A DNA stretch of 64,000 bases from positions 11,664,184 to 11,728,183 of the forward strand of contig CM024168.1 of NCBI GenBank assembly GCA_013433145.1, written 5' to 3'. The stretch is from Ascaris suum (taxonomy: Eukaryota > Nematoda > Chromadorea > Rhabditida > Ascarididae). The notes beneath the pieces are model-generated. The model was not told where the DNA came from and did not search any database. It saw only the letters and a list, made by a program, of their open reading frames with translations. Positions 12,601 through 27,600 of the stretch are shown here, piece after piece. Each line of letters opens with the position of its first letter. Positions within the stretch are counted from its first letter, which is position 1. The position numbers and the translations under genes were made by a program.

Positions 12601-15600
12601 ACAGATCATTCAGCTCAAGCAGGAAAAGCGGGGGGAAGGGGAGATAGCGATGCAGGACCCTGTTTTGTTCAGTTATAGGTGGGCGGAACGAAGTTGTGAA
12701 TACTTTGACGAGTGATATTTTTCGTCACATCCTTAAGATGACTGTTGTTCGACTCTATAACAAAACTTCGTTCTCCGAAAAACAGAATCAACACAAGGAA
12801 TTGGATTCGAGTCATAAAACTTTCCAAGTTTCCAGAAATCTCTTCCTACTCCCGTACGAGAATGAAAAATCGTGAATTTCTGCCTATTTTGGAAATAAGC
12901 CGGAAAAGTGACACGGCGAATTTCAATCTGATGAAATTATTAAATTTCAAATTATGATCAACTAGACACTGGAAAAAGTAAATTTGCAAATTTCATTTAG
13001 AAATAATGAGCAGTAAACTTTACTATCAATTTGCACTATAAAACTTTAATGTGCAAAACTTTTAAATTATGGGATGAAAAGAATTTGCATATGTAATTCG
13101 AACTGGTATTATGCTTATGAGATAAACAGCATACTGCAGGCATAACAAAACGACCCACTTGGCTGATTTTTCATCGAGTTCAATATTCCGCCAATACAAT
13201 CCAACTTCGCCAGCGAATCGGCACAATACTGCAAAAAAATGACTACTTCAATCGCAGTTCTCTCCGTCAGAGATAAAAGTACCATTAAATGATAGACTTC
13301 AAGGAGTTTTCTCTCGTCCTTTCTTCCACACCCTCCAAGAATCTTTAAAAGCAATAGCCCACTAAATTTTTGGTCATTTTTCATGATGTTCTTTACGTGT
13401 AACTTTGCAGCAAGGATATTCGTTCAAAATAAAAAAAGGCACAATAGAGAATAAGAGTTCAGCTGTTTTAATTAAAGCCGGCCCTTTCTGAAACGCTTAA
13501 AGTTCATTTGGCTTTTTAAGAAACAACGCAACTGAGGAGAACGATAGCAAAAAAAAAAGTTCAGAATCGCGTGTAAACATACAGCATTTTCAGTGAGATG
13601 CGAAAGAATGAGAATAGCACAGCGAGATGTATTCGCATCCGAGGATGACATCGCAGTGCAAAACTGTGGCAAGTAGCCTTGCGCCGGCAACTGCAAATTT
13701 GCCAACTTATAGTAACCCACAGTACTGAACACTGTTTAAAGCTATGGCTTAAGATAGACTTTACCATCGGTTTAAGCCGAGATGTGCAACGGGATCCTGA
13801 ATTAGAGGAATGGTCACAGCCTGCGAGAAATCATGGAAATAAAAAAGAAGACTTTCAGAATGAAAACATTCCCGACAATTCCATATCGCTAGAACATAGA
13901 ACGTTTCTTTCCCCCTTCAGTTTAAACCAGACGTAACAATTTATCGCGTGGACTCACGACTGCAGGAACTGTCAGCCGTGATCCACATATCTTTTTCCCT
14001 CTGTCCTTTTGCTGAGCCTCAAACATTCAAATTCTGCACCTCAAGTTGGGACTTGACGCACTTTCCATTCAGCCTTGCCTTAAATTATACCAAGCGATGT
14101 AGTTTGTAACCTACCTGATCAGCAGTGGATGGATGATTAGAAATTAGAGCAACGAAAGCGCTCGTGACAGTCTCGAGCTCAGCAGTCGGTCTGATCATAA
14201 GATCGAGAACTCGCTCCATTAGCTCGGTAGCGAACTGCTTCGGATGTCGAACCTGCCATGACGGGTTTGCAATGAACAACCGCAGAAACACTCCACCTAC
14301 CACCAGTTCGCCTGCCATTACATCCGCATATGCACAAGCATCGTTCACACTCCCCTGAAGCACAGCTATATGAAATTCACTAGATATTCGAGTTTCATTT
14401 ATTCGAAAACTAACATAAAACAAGCAGAGAAAGTCACAAATTGAAATTTCACTTAAAAATGAAAACAATAGTACTCAAAGCACACCACTCTGTAAGAAGA
14501 AGGTTCCATGAGGAAAGGGGTGAGGGGAGTTGATGTTCACATAAAGGGCAGAAGAGGAAAGAGGCAGGAGAGACAGGACTGAAACTATTCCACCGAGTAT
14601 TTAAGAAAAAATTATCAAAAAACAGCTCAAATATGATCACAGTGAAACAAGTTGGCACCATTTGACAGGAGTTGTAAAAACGATGCCGTATCCATCTTCA
14701 GGCTGATACGCAAATCACAACGGTCACTGCTTAGTCGCTGAAGCTCAAGGCATTTATTTAGTGAAATTTGGTGACCATTCGATAGCAGCGCATCAGAAAT
14801 ATCATCGATGGCATAGAAAATAATTACCGAATTCCACTTTGCATTTGGATCCACTTGCTGCGCTGCATATAACTGGTTACATCCGTTTTTGACAATCATC
14901 TTCACATTGCTTCGTGTTGCTTCGTTCCAAATCAGCTCCGGATTCTCGCTCTTCGAGTCGAACATCGAAATTCTGAAACTCTTCATTCGAATCATCAACC
15001 GGACAGTACACCTCAAAACGATGAGTGAAGTCATCCCTTAATCACTTCCATGCTTGCCTTTAATAACTATATTAACAAATTTTTGGAAGCATGCGTTCAG
15101 AACACTCAAAAAGATGCAGCAATTGCCAATTTAACAGTGCGTCATCACGCGAATATCGGAATATGCGGAAGGAGGAAAACAGTCAGTGAACTGTTGCAAC
15201 GATAAAAGAGGAAGTGCCAAAACCATACTTTTTGCACTTCAACTACACTATTTCTAAGATAAAATCAGAGAAAATCTCTCATACCTCCGCCTACTACGGC
15301 GAAAAGCGAATGCTGACAACAGCTTTCCACGCACATCTCAATGAGAACAGCTATCATGCAAACAGTAAGCCAGCACTGTGAAAGCTTTTATTGCAAGAAT
15401 TTGAATGAAATGCTGGATTCGTTCATTAAACTAGCTGATGCTTTCAAACGCAAATCAAAAATATGAGGGTGGAAAAATAGTTAACATAAATAAGGAGATA
15501 AATGAAAGAATTGGAATGTACGACGTAATAAAGGCAAACGACGTGAAAATTATGACAAGAAAACGTACGCAGCCTGCGGAGAATCCCTGAGTGCATCAGT

Positions 15601-18600
15601 AAAAATTGGTGGCAGATAACGCGTGATGAATCTGCTCCAGCGCGGACCCGTCAGTTTGTTTGCTTGAAGCTTCGCTAGTAACTCAGCTGCAGCCAACCGA
15701 TCTTCAGGTGCAGCTTGGCTCTCACATAGAATACTCAGAATATACAATAAACCACCTGAAAGAATGTAATCCAAGTTGAAACATCGAAGTCAAACTAGGC
15801 TACTGGGATGGGAAGCTAATAGTGGAAATGAAGCGCCGATATATCCTTCCAGCTTAATAGTCGCAGGACATAACAAATGGAAAAGGAAATTATTCCGACC
15901 TCTCCAGACGAAAGAAGTAACATTAAAGCATCGGGATTCTTACATCAAGTTCAGACTGATTAACGGAAGCATGCTTAATCCCTTTACCCTGCCTAATGTT
16001 TACAGTGTCAGAACGAATGTACGACAGGCTCAAATGCATCAGTGAGTATAGCGCGCTATTGAGTTCAACACTGCAATACAAAAAAGGGGATCGACGGAGT
16101 TGACCCGCATCGCATTCCAACTGAATCAGATAATAAATGGGCAATGCAGTCCTGCTTTCGTCGTTATACGATTCGAGTCAACGAATAACAAAACAGTCGA
16201 CAAAGGCATAATTTGAAAGTGATGGCTGTCTTGAAAATCATCGAGCTGCTTTCTGAAGGCAAATAATGACTGTTGATGAGCAGATTTTTTTTAAAAATTT
16301 TCAGTAATTATAAAACGAGTTCATCGAATGCACGAAAGAAGGGCTGAAATTGCTATACGCCTACTGACAATTCCCCTATAAAGTCAGACTAATAGTGAAC
16401 CCATATCAGCTGGTGTGGAACTTATCACCACAATAATTTCTTTCCACTGGATATAGCAGCGTCATGCAGATGCATGAATAGAGGCATTATTATCTGCGAT
16501 ATGCTTAAAACGACATAGCATCCCAGACTTATAGTTCTTTTCAAGTGAGCCAAGATTTCGGCTTGCAAAGTCATGGTCAAAGCAAACACATGTGAAGAAA
16601 ACAAGGTCTAGGAAGAAAGAGGAGAAATGAAGAACAAAGGAATGGAGAACGATCAAGCGAACAAAACTTTTTAACCTTTCGTCCTTAATTCTCTTCTTTT
16701 CTCTGAAGCTTTTAGTCCCTGCAGACGCTCCTTTCAACAACTGCACTGATAACAGCAAAGCATTTCAAAAATCACATCTGCCATGTTACATTGGTCGAAT
16801 AACATTAGGGGCAAATTAAAAGAAGTTGTAAGCTTTCATCGGCCAATTCAATGCTTCCCTATCACATACTCCCACCTGCGTACAATATCCGTAGACGCTC
16901 ACACTGAAAAGACATTCAAACAAAAGTAATAAAGAAAACAAACCATAATCAAGTGTTTCCTTAACAACGCGGCCATTTGAGCACAACGCAATCAACGTCT
17001 GCAGAACCAATGGAATTGCTGAAATACCCATTTCTTTTGACGCATACACAAGCACATTTGAGTAATCTCCAAGGTCTCTCAATGAGACAACGCTGAGCTG
17101 ATATTTCATTGAAAATAGCCAAGTCTTGATTTGGACTCACACAGAAAATGGTACGTGTCTCGCAACATGAGCCGGCTGCAAGTCGACTTTGTTCCCCAGC
17201 TCTCAACCCTTTGTTTAGAAAGTGCTCATAAATAAAATGCCTGAACTGCCCAGGCAGTTACCGCAATCCGTAGGAGAAAAGTGGAAAGTGGCTAAACTAT
17301 CTACGAAGGCTCCCAGTAGCGCTACGGATAATCATTGCACTGTGATTCAGAGAATAGTTTGGCTTGAGCGAAACGTTCTCTCACAATGGAAAGATGGTTG
17401 AAAACAGGCAACGAATTCGTACCGATCGCTTCCGCATTGTGCACCTGCTGCTTGGAGGATAAACAGTAGACAAAATAATGGGTGCCGAATAGCAGCATTC
17501 ATGAGCACTGCATTCGAAAATATTCGACTATTCTTTTTGTTGAAAAATAAGAAAAAATAAACGAACTGAGGAAAACAGATAAAAGATCACTGGAAATGAT
17601 CACTGAAAATGCACCTTTTGGCTGTTGAATAATCAGTGAGAAAATGAGTGATAACTGAGAAATCGCCGCGATATCACCAACACACTCTCTATTAGTCGCC
17701 GAGAGCGAAATAATCTGAAAAATGACGTTCACGAGGTTGCGTACATCAGTTTCATCAACGACCTCCCGAATAAAGCCTCTATTTGAAAGGCGTTCCCGAC
17801 CTTCCAAATCAAACTCTCAAAAATCAGCAGATTTAAATTCATAAATTTTATTCGAAGGAGACGGCATTCAAAAAGGGACGCCAATCAACTGAATTCAGCC
17901 AACCAGCTAACATACATTGCATCAAATTTTAATGTTCCTGGCTTACATTAAAATATCGCAGCAGTTTCATAACAACTGCTCCTGCCAATCCTTCTTTAAT
18001 AAGCGCATGAAAACGCTTATTATAAATTCAATGCATTCTTAAGGGGCAAATGCTGCTTATTCTGCAAAGACGATGAGCCCTCGGATGCAGGAAGCGATGT
18101 GAAGGATTCAATTTAATGAACCATCGGCGAACTGGCCTGGGGGAGTGCAAAAAACGGTTCTTGTTTCTAAACCGCTAACAGTTCAACGTTCTCAGAAATC
18201 CTATTGGACAACCACATAAACCAATGACCGGAAGTACAACAATAACATCTTATCTGGTGCACCTGCTCGGACACTCTATCAAAACGCTAATCTGCAAACA
18301 ATCATACTCAGAAAATATAGAATATCCACTGATTATATGAATACTCCCATCCTCTAATCACTATGAAGGCTGGAAACTGGATATGTTCAGGGTGCTCAAA
18401 GAGTTCACAGGAATCGGGGCTTCTATGTATAGTTTCAACTCTGCGTGGATCCATGCGGGTGATAATATCCCTGAAATGTTGCCCATCCTCTTGGGCAAAT
18501 ATAGAAGAAAATGTTGTATAAAGCCCCTTGCACAACCTAAACAACGCATTATTTTTTCTGTAGTTATTAATGTGAGGTTGTGTTCAACATTAATCACTCA

Positions 18601-21600
18601 CGGGATCTCAGCTGCATTGCTTTTAAAAGAGAGGAATTTTCCAAATATTCAAACTCAGGAAACAGTTACACTTACAGTAAGGAATACTTCAGCAAAATGG
18701 TAGTGAACTTTTTCATGGAACATTCCTCAGTCCTCACGAAGTTGCGTTGCCCAAGCGCATTACAACAGTGCCATCAAGTATCTGCGTCTTTGGCCCCAAT
18801 CAGTTCACGGGTCTCAACTTGAGAGTTACAGGAACTAAGACCACGAAACTTGATGGAAATGACTTGCACTACGGAAGAAACCAGAAAACCAACTTCTGTG
18901 AAGATTTATACGCATTTTAGAGAAGTCAGGCTTTCACCCTTCAAAGTGATCAGATCGGAGAAAATGGAAAAAGCGCACCACAACAGCGATCACGATGTTC
19001 GTTCTTTTCTGCTCATCGCACCAACCGGCTTCATAATTGGCCAAAAAATAATGTGACAAAGGCAACAGTGTATAATTAGCCAAAAAATGCTCGTAAAAAC
19101 CTTCCATAAAAGACACGTTTTCACGTGTGCATTACGATCTGGCCGATGTAAAAAGCGATACAAACCGGTTGTAGAATACATGCAAAATTATAGGCGCGCT
19201 TAAGCGTCTCCACTTCCAAGAAATTGAAAGTTGACATATGAGACCGTCCAATGATTTATATTACATTTACCAAATAGTGAACCTCTAATCCCCATGGTTT
19301 TCCAGTTAAAATTATCGAACACATAACGGACAAACAGGGACGAATATGTATGCGTGCTGATGTAGGTTTTTGTAAGCGCTAAAATACGCAAAATCGTGCA
19401 GCATGAGACGAAACTATTCTACTGTGCCAAAAATCCATTTAAAACATATTTACTCACAGCGCTCGCAAAGAAACAATATCGGGACAGTACCTTAAACAAA
19501 AGAATTCCCTCCTACTTCACGCCCAGCATTTCCTTAAAAACAGCAATTTTTGTGAATTTGCACGCAAAAAGTGTTCTCCTTTTCCGTTGTGGCCTTTCGG
19601 TTTGTTACTTGAAACCGCACAGACAGATATAGAACCTCGTTTAAGAATGCGCGCATGCGTACACATACACGTAGTCACCACACAAACACATGCTAACAAG
19701 CCTTGGATTTGAGAATTGATGAGGTGCAGTCAGAGGACAGATCTGACTGTCAACAAATCGCTCACTTCCACTATATCAGTGCAGATATTGCCATTTTCAT
19801 GGAGCAGCGCTGTATTTGCTGAGTTGCTGAGGTGGCACTTACATGACAGATATTTGGATGCCCTGCTCCTTGACCACAAATAAAAATAAGATCTGAGTTA
19901 TATATGAGATGGAAACAGTAAAAGCGAAAATAGCTAAGACGTTGCCTTATCCCTCATATTTTTGCTGTAACAGTCCTCAAATCAACTCTTCATGCAAGAA
20001 TTAAAAGCCAATTTAAAGTAAGAAACGCCTTGTCTAGGGCATTATGCAAAGAATTAACTTCGTTTAATGACGTTTTCGCCTTATTTTGACGAAAACTACA
20101 ATGCCCCAGATGTACTCGTGCAATGAGATTTGCAACACCTCCTGCTGCCGGTTCTGGACTGAAAGCACAGAGCACAACTTGTGCAGAACACTTTCACCCA
20201 AAATAGCCTCTAAGAGTTAAACACATTCTAACAAGCCATGAACTCTCCGAATACACTGAACGCACTTCTTTCGCAAACGTTCAGAGAAACCAAAGATTGC
20301 GACAAGATAAGAGGATAGGTAAATCCTTCAAAGCACCTTAATACTCAAAGGCCTCATCTAGCTGGCAATTAAAGATAACTGCATCCAGCTCTTCGATCAT
20401 CCGCCAATACTAGACATGGATCTTAACAACAAATACCTTCGGTTGCATAAAGGCGACCCCTTTTTGGCACTTACACTGAGTAACTCATAATGCATTGAAG
20501 AAGAAAGCGGACAACTGACCCTAAACTTTAGAAGTATGCACGCAAAACGCACAAAAATACCTCGCTGATAGAAAGATGCTCACTGATTTCTCAATCGCCC
20601 CTCATAACAGACGAAATATTCACATGCAACAACTTCCAGTGCGAGAAATTGCTGAGAAAATTTGGATTCAATGGACAAGGTGAATTACTATCTTGTGAAT
20701 ACTTTAGTGGTGAAATGAATATGCAGGATGATAAAAGGTTCGTCTTACCTTCAGAGCATTTTGCTGAACTGAAGATTCGGATTTGATTCTGAGAAAGGAA
20801 AAAATTAATTTAAAGTGACCGATTAGCAATATTTCCACGCCTATAAATAATAAAGCAATTAAACACACAGCAAATATATGAATTGCGACCTTTGTCGTTC
20901 TGGCAATTAAAGACTCCAACTTTGTAGTTTACATGACGCTTCACTTTTATCTTTAAAGTATCGACTTCATACCCACCCACACTGTCAAGGTGCACAAAAA
21001 CTCTGAACTGCTCTGAATGCCACTAACCGTGAACCTATGAAAGACATTAACTTTCGTCTAACTTTCACCTTATTAATGAATTTAGCGACGATGTGTGAAT
21101 GAAGTCCCGGTTAGTGAAGAAACAGTGAGACATCGACGCTCATGGGACTCACTTTCGAAACCGATCTTTTTACATACGTTGTTGATATCATTCGATCAGT
21201 GGCGAATGCGAGGGGCACATTAAGTGAATCGTCTACTCGAATCAAATTATAATGCCCAATTAACCAGAAACTTTCGAAGGTGGCCCATAAAATATACATT
21301 GAGTGTCTGTGCATCTTATCTAATATATGCAGTTTGCAGAACAGTAATTTTTCAGCAAACATTAGTGAAAGGTTGTAAGACTGTCTAGATGGACTGAAGT
21401 GAATTTCACTCTGGCCGGTGCAGCAGCTCTTCAACTGGGCTAACAAAACGGATATTAGGTTCTGCAGCAGAATCGAGGTGAATAAATAGGTTATTCCATT
21501 TATTCATGAAAAAAAGCACTAGGAGCAGTCAAAATTCTACTTAGACCATAAAATTTTACCATCTATCGGCTCACTATGTCTTATTTGTTACCGATCTTTT

Positions 21601-24600
21601 AGAAGTAATTTCCTCTCTAAAGAAGCTTTACGATGTTATTTAATAGTTTAATACTCAAATACTGCCAACTTCTTTCCGCTTAAAAATACTCCACAATCCT
21701 AATATAGCAAGTAAGAAATCACCGGGGTTAGTGGTCAGAAGATTAGCCAGTGCCTCGAGGCACATTGAAACTTCATTCATAACGTCGTGCGATGGCTCAG
21801 ATACCGTCTCCCAATCAATAAGCACTGCTTCACCATTCAGCGCCTTCTCCTCTTTCGAATCACCAAGCAATATATGACTCTTGTCATCCAAGAAATCCAG
21901 CAAGTCCATGCATACCTTCTTCGGCTCCTTTAACAGTTTTTGCACAAGCACTACATTATTATAAAAAATGCATAGGAAACAGGTAGTCCAGGTAACAACT
22001 GTTGATGAGTGACGCATTGCGATTTGATGGATGAGGCTAAGGTTTGAAGGTCATCTCAATGGAACGGCAAAATATTCTGTTAATGTAAACTCTCAATCTG
22101 GGTGCCTCTAACATCACAATCAACGAAATATAGTTCGAAGAGTGGAAACCGAATACAGAGTGATTTAATGTCAGCTCCTAAGTAATGTGGCGTAGGAGAC
22201 GATTTCCGATTGGAGGAGACCAAACCGACGATAAAGTCGGAGAAATACTTCCTGACGGGGACCATATCAGAGGTCGGAGACTCCGCACAGCGCTTGTAGC
22301 AAGCAATAATTCATGTAAGCCTGCATCTCCGCTGTCTTCACGGTTGTCATGGCGTTACTACAAGGCTTTCCTGTTTCAACAATTCGTGATGACTGCACCA
22401 GTATTCCTGTACAACAACTACGGCGATAAGAAGGCGTCTAAGGATAAGAAAAGCACATAACACAGACGCAGTTTTCCCGTTTTTTCTGGCAAAGTCGGAT
22501 GCATAGTACTCCAATACGCAATCAATCAGGATTGTTCTCTCTAATCGTATGCAATGTTTTATCCAAACGTTTGCATATTCCTCACGTGAACCATATAAAG
22601 CGAAATTTATCAACACAAGCTGTAATGAATAGGTTTTTTCGGCAGTTTCCTACCACAGAAATGATTAATTAGTCAATATGCTGCATTAGCTTCTCTGCTT
22701 TATTGATTTCGACTCCTTATTCATGCATATATGCTGGCGCTTCTTTGATAACCTTTACACACTTAATTATCCGTTTAAATCAATGAGCACTTCACCCACT
22801 TAAGAAATAATAAGGCACAATAGTGGCATAATAACTTTTTGGGTTAATGTGAACGATTGCATGCACCCTCCCCCACTGCATATCAATGATTTGCAATGGA
22901 GCTGCAGTAGAATCCAAATATATCACCTATTGCTTTTCTTCATTTCGAGATAGGCAATACTTACATAAAGGACAAAATTTGGTTGTTCGTTGTAGATACG
23001 CACAAAGATATCGCCCACAATCAGCTCGTTTACATACAGCGACATCTTAAATTCGGCTCCGAACAACTCACTCTGAAGTACACGTTGATTTTTAATAAGC
23101 GTTTCGTTTTGTAGATCAGCAAAAACGTCACCCAACGTTGCTCAGCATCAGTCAACAAAAACGCGCTGTAAATATCAATTTTTGAAAGAATCAATAAACA
23201 TAAATATAAAAGACAAAGTCAACTCTTGTCCAACTCTTCCAGGAAATTTCTTCTACCGTCCATTTCACCGAATAAGTTCAGAATGAGGTGGACATTTTAA
23301 AAGTTTATGTATCAAACCGTGTTCGTGTTGGAGGTCCGATGATATTCCACAAATTCTAATAGCTCAGCGCGTGTCGCATTATCCCATATCAGATACGGAT
23401 CCTTTGTATTGCTATTCAACAACTTTAGAACCTGAAAAAAGAAATTACAAGCACAATGCTCGAAATTCAATCAAATTCATGAGAGTACTCGTGCGTCATA
23501 TAACAAATTCCCTATTCATATCCACAAAAAAAAACCAATATACATCACCTTCAGCGGTGGAAGCATCGAACAGAACCATCCACCAGCAACGTTTTATTTA
23601 CTGACCAGCTCTGACCACTCGGCAGTGACCAGCACATTGCATTTATTGACCATGCGGGAATGCATACAAAAATTGAGGAAGAACGCCGCAATCGATGACA
23701 TACTTATTTGAGAATATAAGCGATCAGCACGCATCGCATCATGTAACAATCATTCGATTCGTACAAACAATAAATACATGCCATCACTCAAAACAATGCT
23801 GCTCCCAACCTTTAGACACAATTTCACATAGTGCACATTTTCAAACACAACACACCTTGGAAGATAGGGAAGTAGATAGATAAAACCCTCCCAAGGGAAA
23901 ACGGGTGAAACCCACTAAGCACTTGGAAAAAACAGCAGACCCAGCACTCTCATCCAGAAGAATATGCTATATCACGTATTTGGATCTGATGACAAGTTGA
24001 AGACTGTCGGAAGCTGTTAAAGGCGTTTTGCTACAAACTCTGCACGTATGTTTCATCGGCAATAAACCAGAACGAAAAAAGTGATATTTTCGAAACGAGT
24101 GGAAGGAAGCTATGACCGATGATGCAATTAAGGTAGCACATCGCTAGTAGACTTTTTCGAGGCCCATAATGCAGCGACGTCGAAACTGTAAGCGGATAGC
24201 TTTCATGTTATGCAAGATAACATGAAACCTCACCAGGCCCATCAAGCATAACGGACATCTCAGCTGCCTGCATATGCATGCACACCACACTGCACAGCTA
24301 GATTACTTCCTCATATCAAGTGGCATCAATCGCCATCACCTCTCGACAACTCCTGCCACCTTCTTTCCGACTTTCTAAATCGACCGCTTCTTGGAACAGT
24401 GAAAGAAGGCAAAACTAACAAAGTCGTTATCTTTGTTTCGCATAGATCTGCATATAAATGGTGTAAGCATGGCACGAAGGCTGTTCTGCACACCATCATT
24501 GTCGGGAGTTCCCTCCCTGAACCCGGCAAGGCACGATAACGCTTCGCAGCTGCTACGAGCCAACTTGTTTCGAAGTGATTGCTTATTCGATTCTTCATTG

Positions 24601-27600
24601 TGCTCCACTCCTTAATTGCCACTCATTCAACTTAAAACTCTCTGATTTTGGAGCTAATAAGTCCTAGTTTATAAGCACTACAGTCATAGGTATCCGATCG
24701 TGGTATAACAGGAGGTGCATCTCTTCCCTGGCTTGATCTAATGGTATCTCTCCGGTTCTCACAAGCGAAGTTTCAGCAAAAATTCGAAAGACTATCCGAA
24801 TGCCTGATCCCGGTTCTTCAAGTTCATGGAATTCGACAACTGGTTTTGTCCCAGAGCTCCACATCTCTGCACTTATAAAACGAATGTGGAGTTCCTGAGT
24901 TGCATTCAACTTACAACCTTAGAAAATCTCTCACCAGTTATATTCATAAACATAATACTGAACAGTAATATCAGTCCTGTCGAGTACCAGGCTGTAATCT
25001 CAAAGTTGGATGTTCGAATTTCGTAAAACGTTACAGTCGCAAATATCTGCCACTTCCCTCATTTGCTCCGGAAATATTTTTTTGGAGTTGTGGGATGCGC
25101 AGTCCTCACCAAGGATCATCGCTTTTTGGAACAGCACTGTGGTTGAACTTGTGGGCAGTGGCTCATCTCCTATTACTGAAAATTAACGAAGATACAAAAA
25201 AAGCAAACAATGTTACCTCCTTCATCGAGTGTAAAATCGAAATGGAAGAGATGAGGAAGCAGCTGCCAGAGAACACCGGCTTGGAATAGCTGCATCTGGA
25301 GAAGTGTGCACACAGCCAGTGAGCAGACGCATTCCGCTGCCGCAGATGCCAGACGGGTCAAATGCTAAATAATTCAACTACATGGCGAGCAAGTGAGCCT
25401 ATTAGTTCGAAAATGCTTTAAGCCCGGGTGATTAAGTTGATAATGAATAAAGCACTATCAGTTTAATATAGAACTCGAAGCACTCGGATCATGCGAAACT
25501 GTGACTGATACATGTATCCCCGGAATTTCAAGTGAAATATTGTCGCCATATCAGCGTCAGTGGAGCCGGTGATCATATTTTAGGCTGGGTAGTTCTCTTG
25601 AATAAAAAGTGCTTTCCATCACTTCCCACTTCCCCCACCCATCCACAAACAGGTAAAAGCGCAATTCTTGATCACAAAGAAAGAAAGGACAGAGACAGTA
25701 AGAAAGCAAGGAGGAGGAATCTAATATTTCATCAATCTGCACACTTGGGAGAAGCTGTATGCGATGCAATGAAAATTCGCGATTATTTCCAGCGAATTGT
25801 TCAGTGAATGGCGCCTTTATGAGTGCAACGACACAAACGTTCTCTAATAAGAAATAACGCGCTCAACTCCTCCAAGTGTGTCTCACCTATGTATATGTGG
25901 AATGTGGTCAATTTTGGAAAAGCCGGAATGTGCGATCCCTCACAACCTCCCACGATCCTCATGTGGACCTTCTTCAAAAGAACTGAGAACGACCTAACGG
26001 GAAGTAAAGACAACTCATGGAAATTCTTTTTTTAACTGTCATAGCAGTTTTTAAGTACAGAAAAAGATACTTCTCTCGATCCGCTTGTATGCAAGTGCCC
26101 AAACAATTCGTTACTTCTTTTATGCCTGTTACCAAATGTTCGCAAACAGCTCTCTATATACACTTCAGGCAGATGCCCACTCATACATGCCTAATCAAAG
26201 GCTATTTAAAAATAGCGGGACACAGTTGCTGACAGATATCAAACGAAAGAGTGGAGTGTAACGCTATCTCAAAAAACTGTGAACTGAATACGTTACTACA
26301 TGACGTTTGTACATAACAAATAAGCAGTTATTATGCAATACGTGTCCTACGAGAAGACATATCATCAACACACTGCATCGGATAACCATAAAATCAACTC
26401 ACATGGAATTGAAGCAATCTGCATATGTTGTTGAATATAGTCGGCATCTCAGAAAGCTTCTCGCGACAAGCCTCAAACTGTGCCGCTGTTGCAAAACAAT
26501 GAAGCGTGTGGATGCAAACCTCAAATATAAACAATAAATGATTGGAATCCTACGGTGTCTATGCTCATCCAGGATCCCAAATTCAGATTCTACATGGTAT
26601 CTCGCAATTTATTTTAATGCAGCAAGGAAAAAGACGAATGAAAAAGTGCAATATAAAAGAGCAATAAATGAACGCAGCAAACAAGAATCCACAGAAAAAT
26701 AAACCAACGTAGCACATTGGCCATATCTACCTGACGCATAACAAAGAACAAATGCTTACCTGTACGGGCATATCTTCCTCTTTTGAGCCAAGATTAACCA
26801 TAGGAACACAGCGATCGAAAGCACTTTGCAATGCCTAAAAAGCATATAAAACAAACAACGTTACTCGATGCACCAGTTTTTTATGTTCACTCGAAGACGT
26901 CCAGAGATGTCGATGGATATTATGATTCGTTCCAAGAAATTCGGATAGGGCAGGTTAACGAATGAGGGAGATGAAAGGCAATGGACCAGTCAGGCAAATT
27001 CGGCCCTTTCTGAACTAAAAAGTTGCGTCATTCTCAACTATACTGAGCAAATGTAAAGGAAACAGTCGTTGAAAGAACTTACAGTCCCATTCGAGAATGC
27101 ATCGAATCTACACAACCCCATCAGATTCAACCAATCTCAGATCGGTCCGCCGTGAGAATACGAGGCGGAAAATGAAGCATTATTTTTATGTTCGGTCGTT
27201 TATACTATTCAAAACTATTGTCTTACTCTTTCAATAACTTTTCCTGCAAATTCTTTGTAAATTGGACGTAAGCGATCACTTGACTGCATTAATGATTAGT
27301 CAAGAACAACATGGTAGAAATCAATTCTCTTTTTATTTTACAATTAAGAGAGAAACAACTATATGCTTACGAAAATAACGTCCTTGTTGTTGGAAAGCTT
27401 TTCTTCTCAACACGAAATTCTAGGCAGAAATAGAAGCATGGATATAAATAAAGTTCATTTAGACAACTAGATAACCGAAAAATTCACAAGATAATCGGCC
27501 AGAACATTTCAACGAACCTCGAGACCAGCGTCCCTCCTCAACTGTTCGGCATTGAGAGCCGAACTTTGCAGCGTACAGTGACATAATTCGACGGCCGCAT

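Noticed and set aside
13123..13158. Longer version of exon 45 using the gtatgc donor
   Set aside because: It is in phase but inserts 12 residues not seen in the family; the gtgggt donor gives exact spacing.
22080..22265. Minus-strand ORF containing [18 protein letters not shown], first taken for the segment after exon 36
   Set aside because: The GAG-starting exon at 21927 aligns better with the family and keeps phase; this frame would duplicate the same region.
23073..23135. Upstream extension of exon 36 ([15 protein letters not shown] frame)
   Set aside because: No acceptor in the right phase; the tacttcag site at 23072 fits both phase and family spacing.
24201..24227. Hairpin as a microRNA precursor or terminator
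   Set aside because: The stem is only 11 bp, far shorter than a microRNA precursor; rho-independent terminators do not apply to a nuclear gene.
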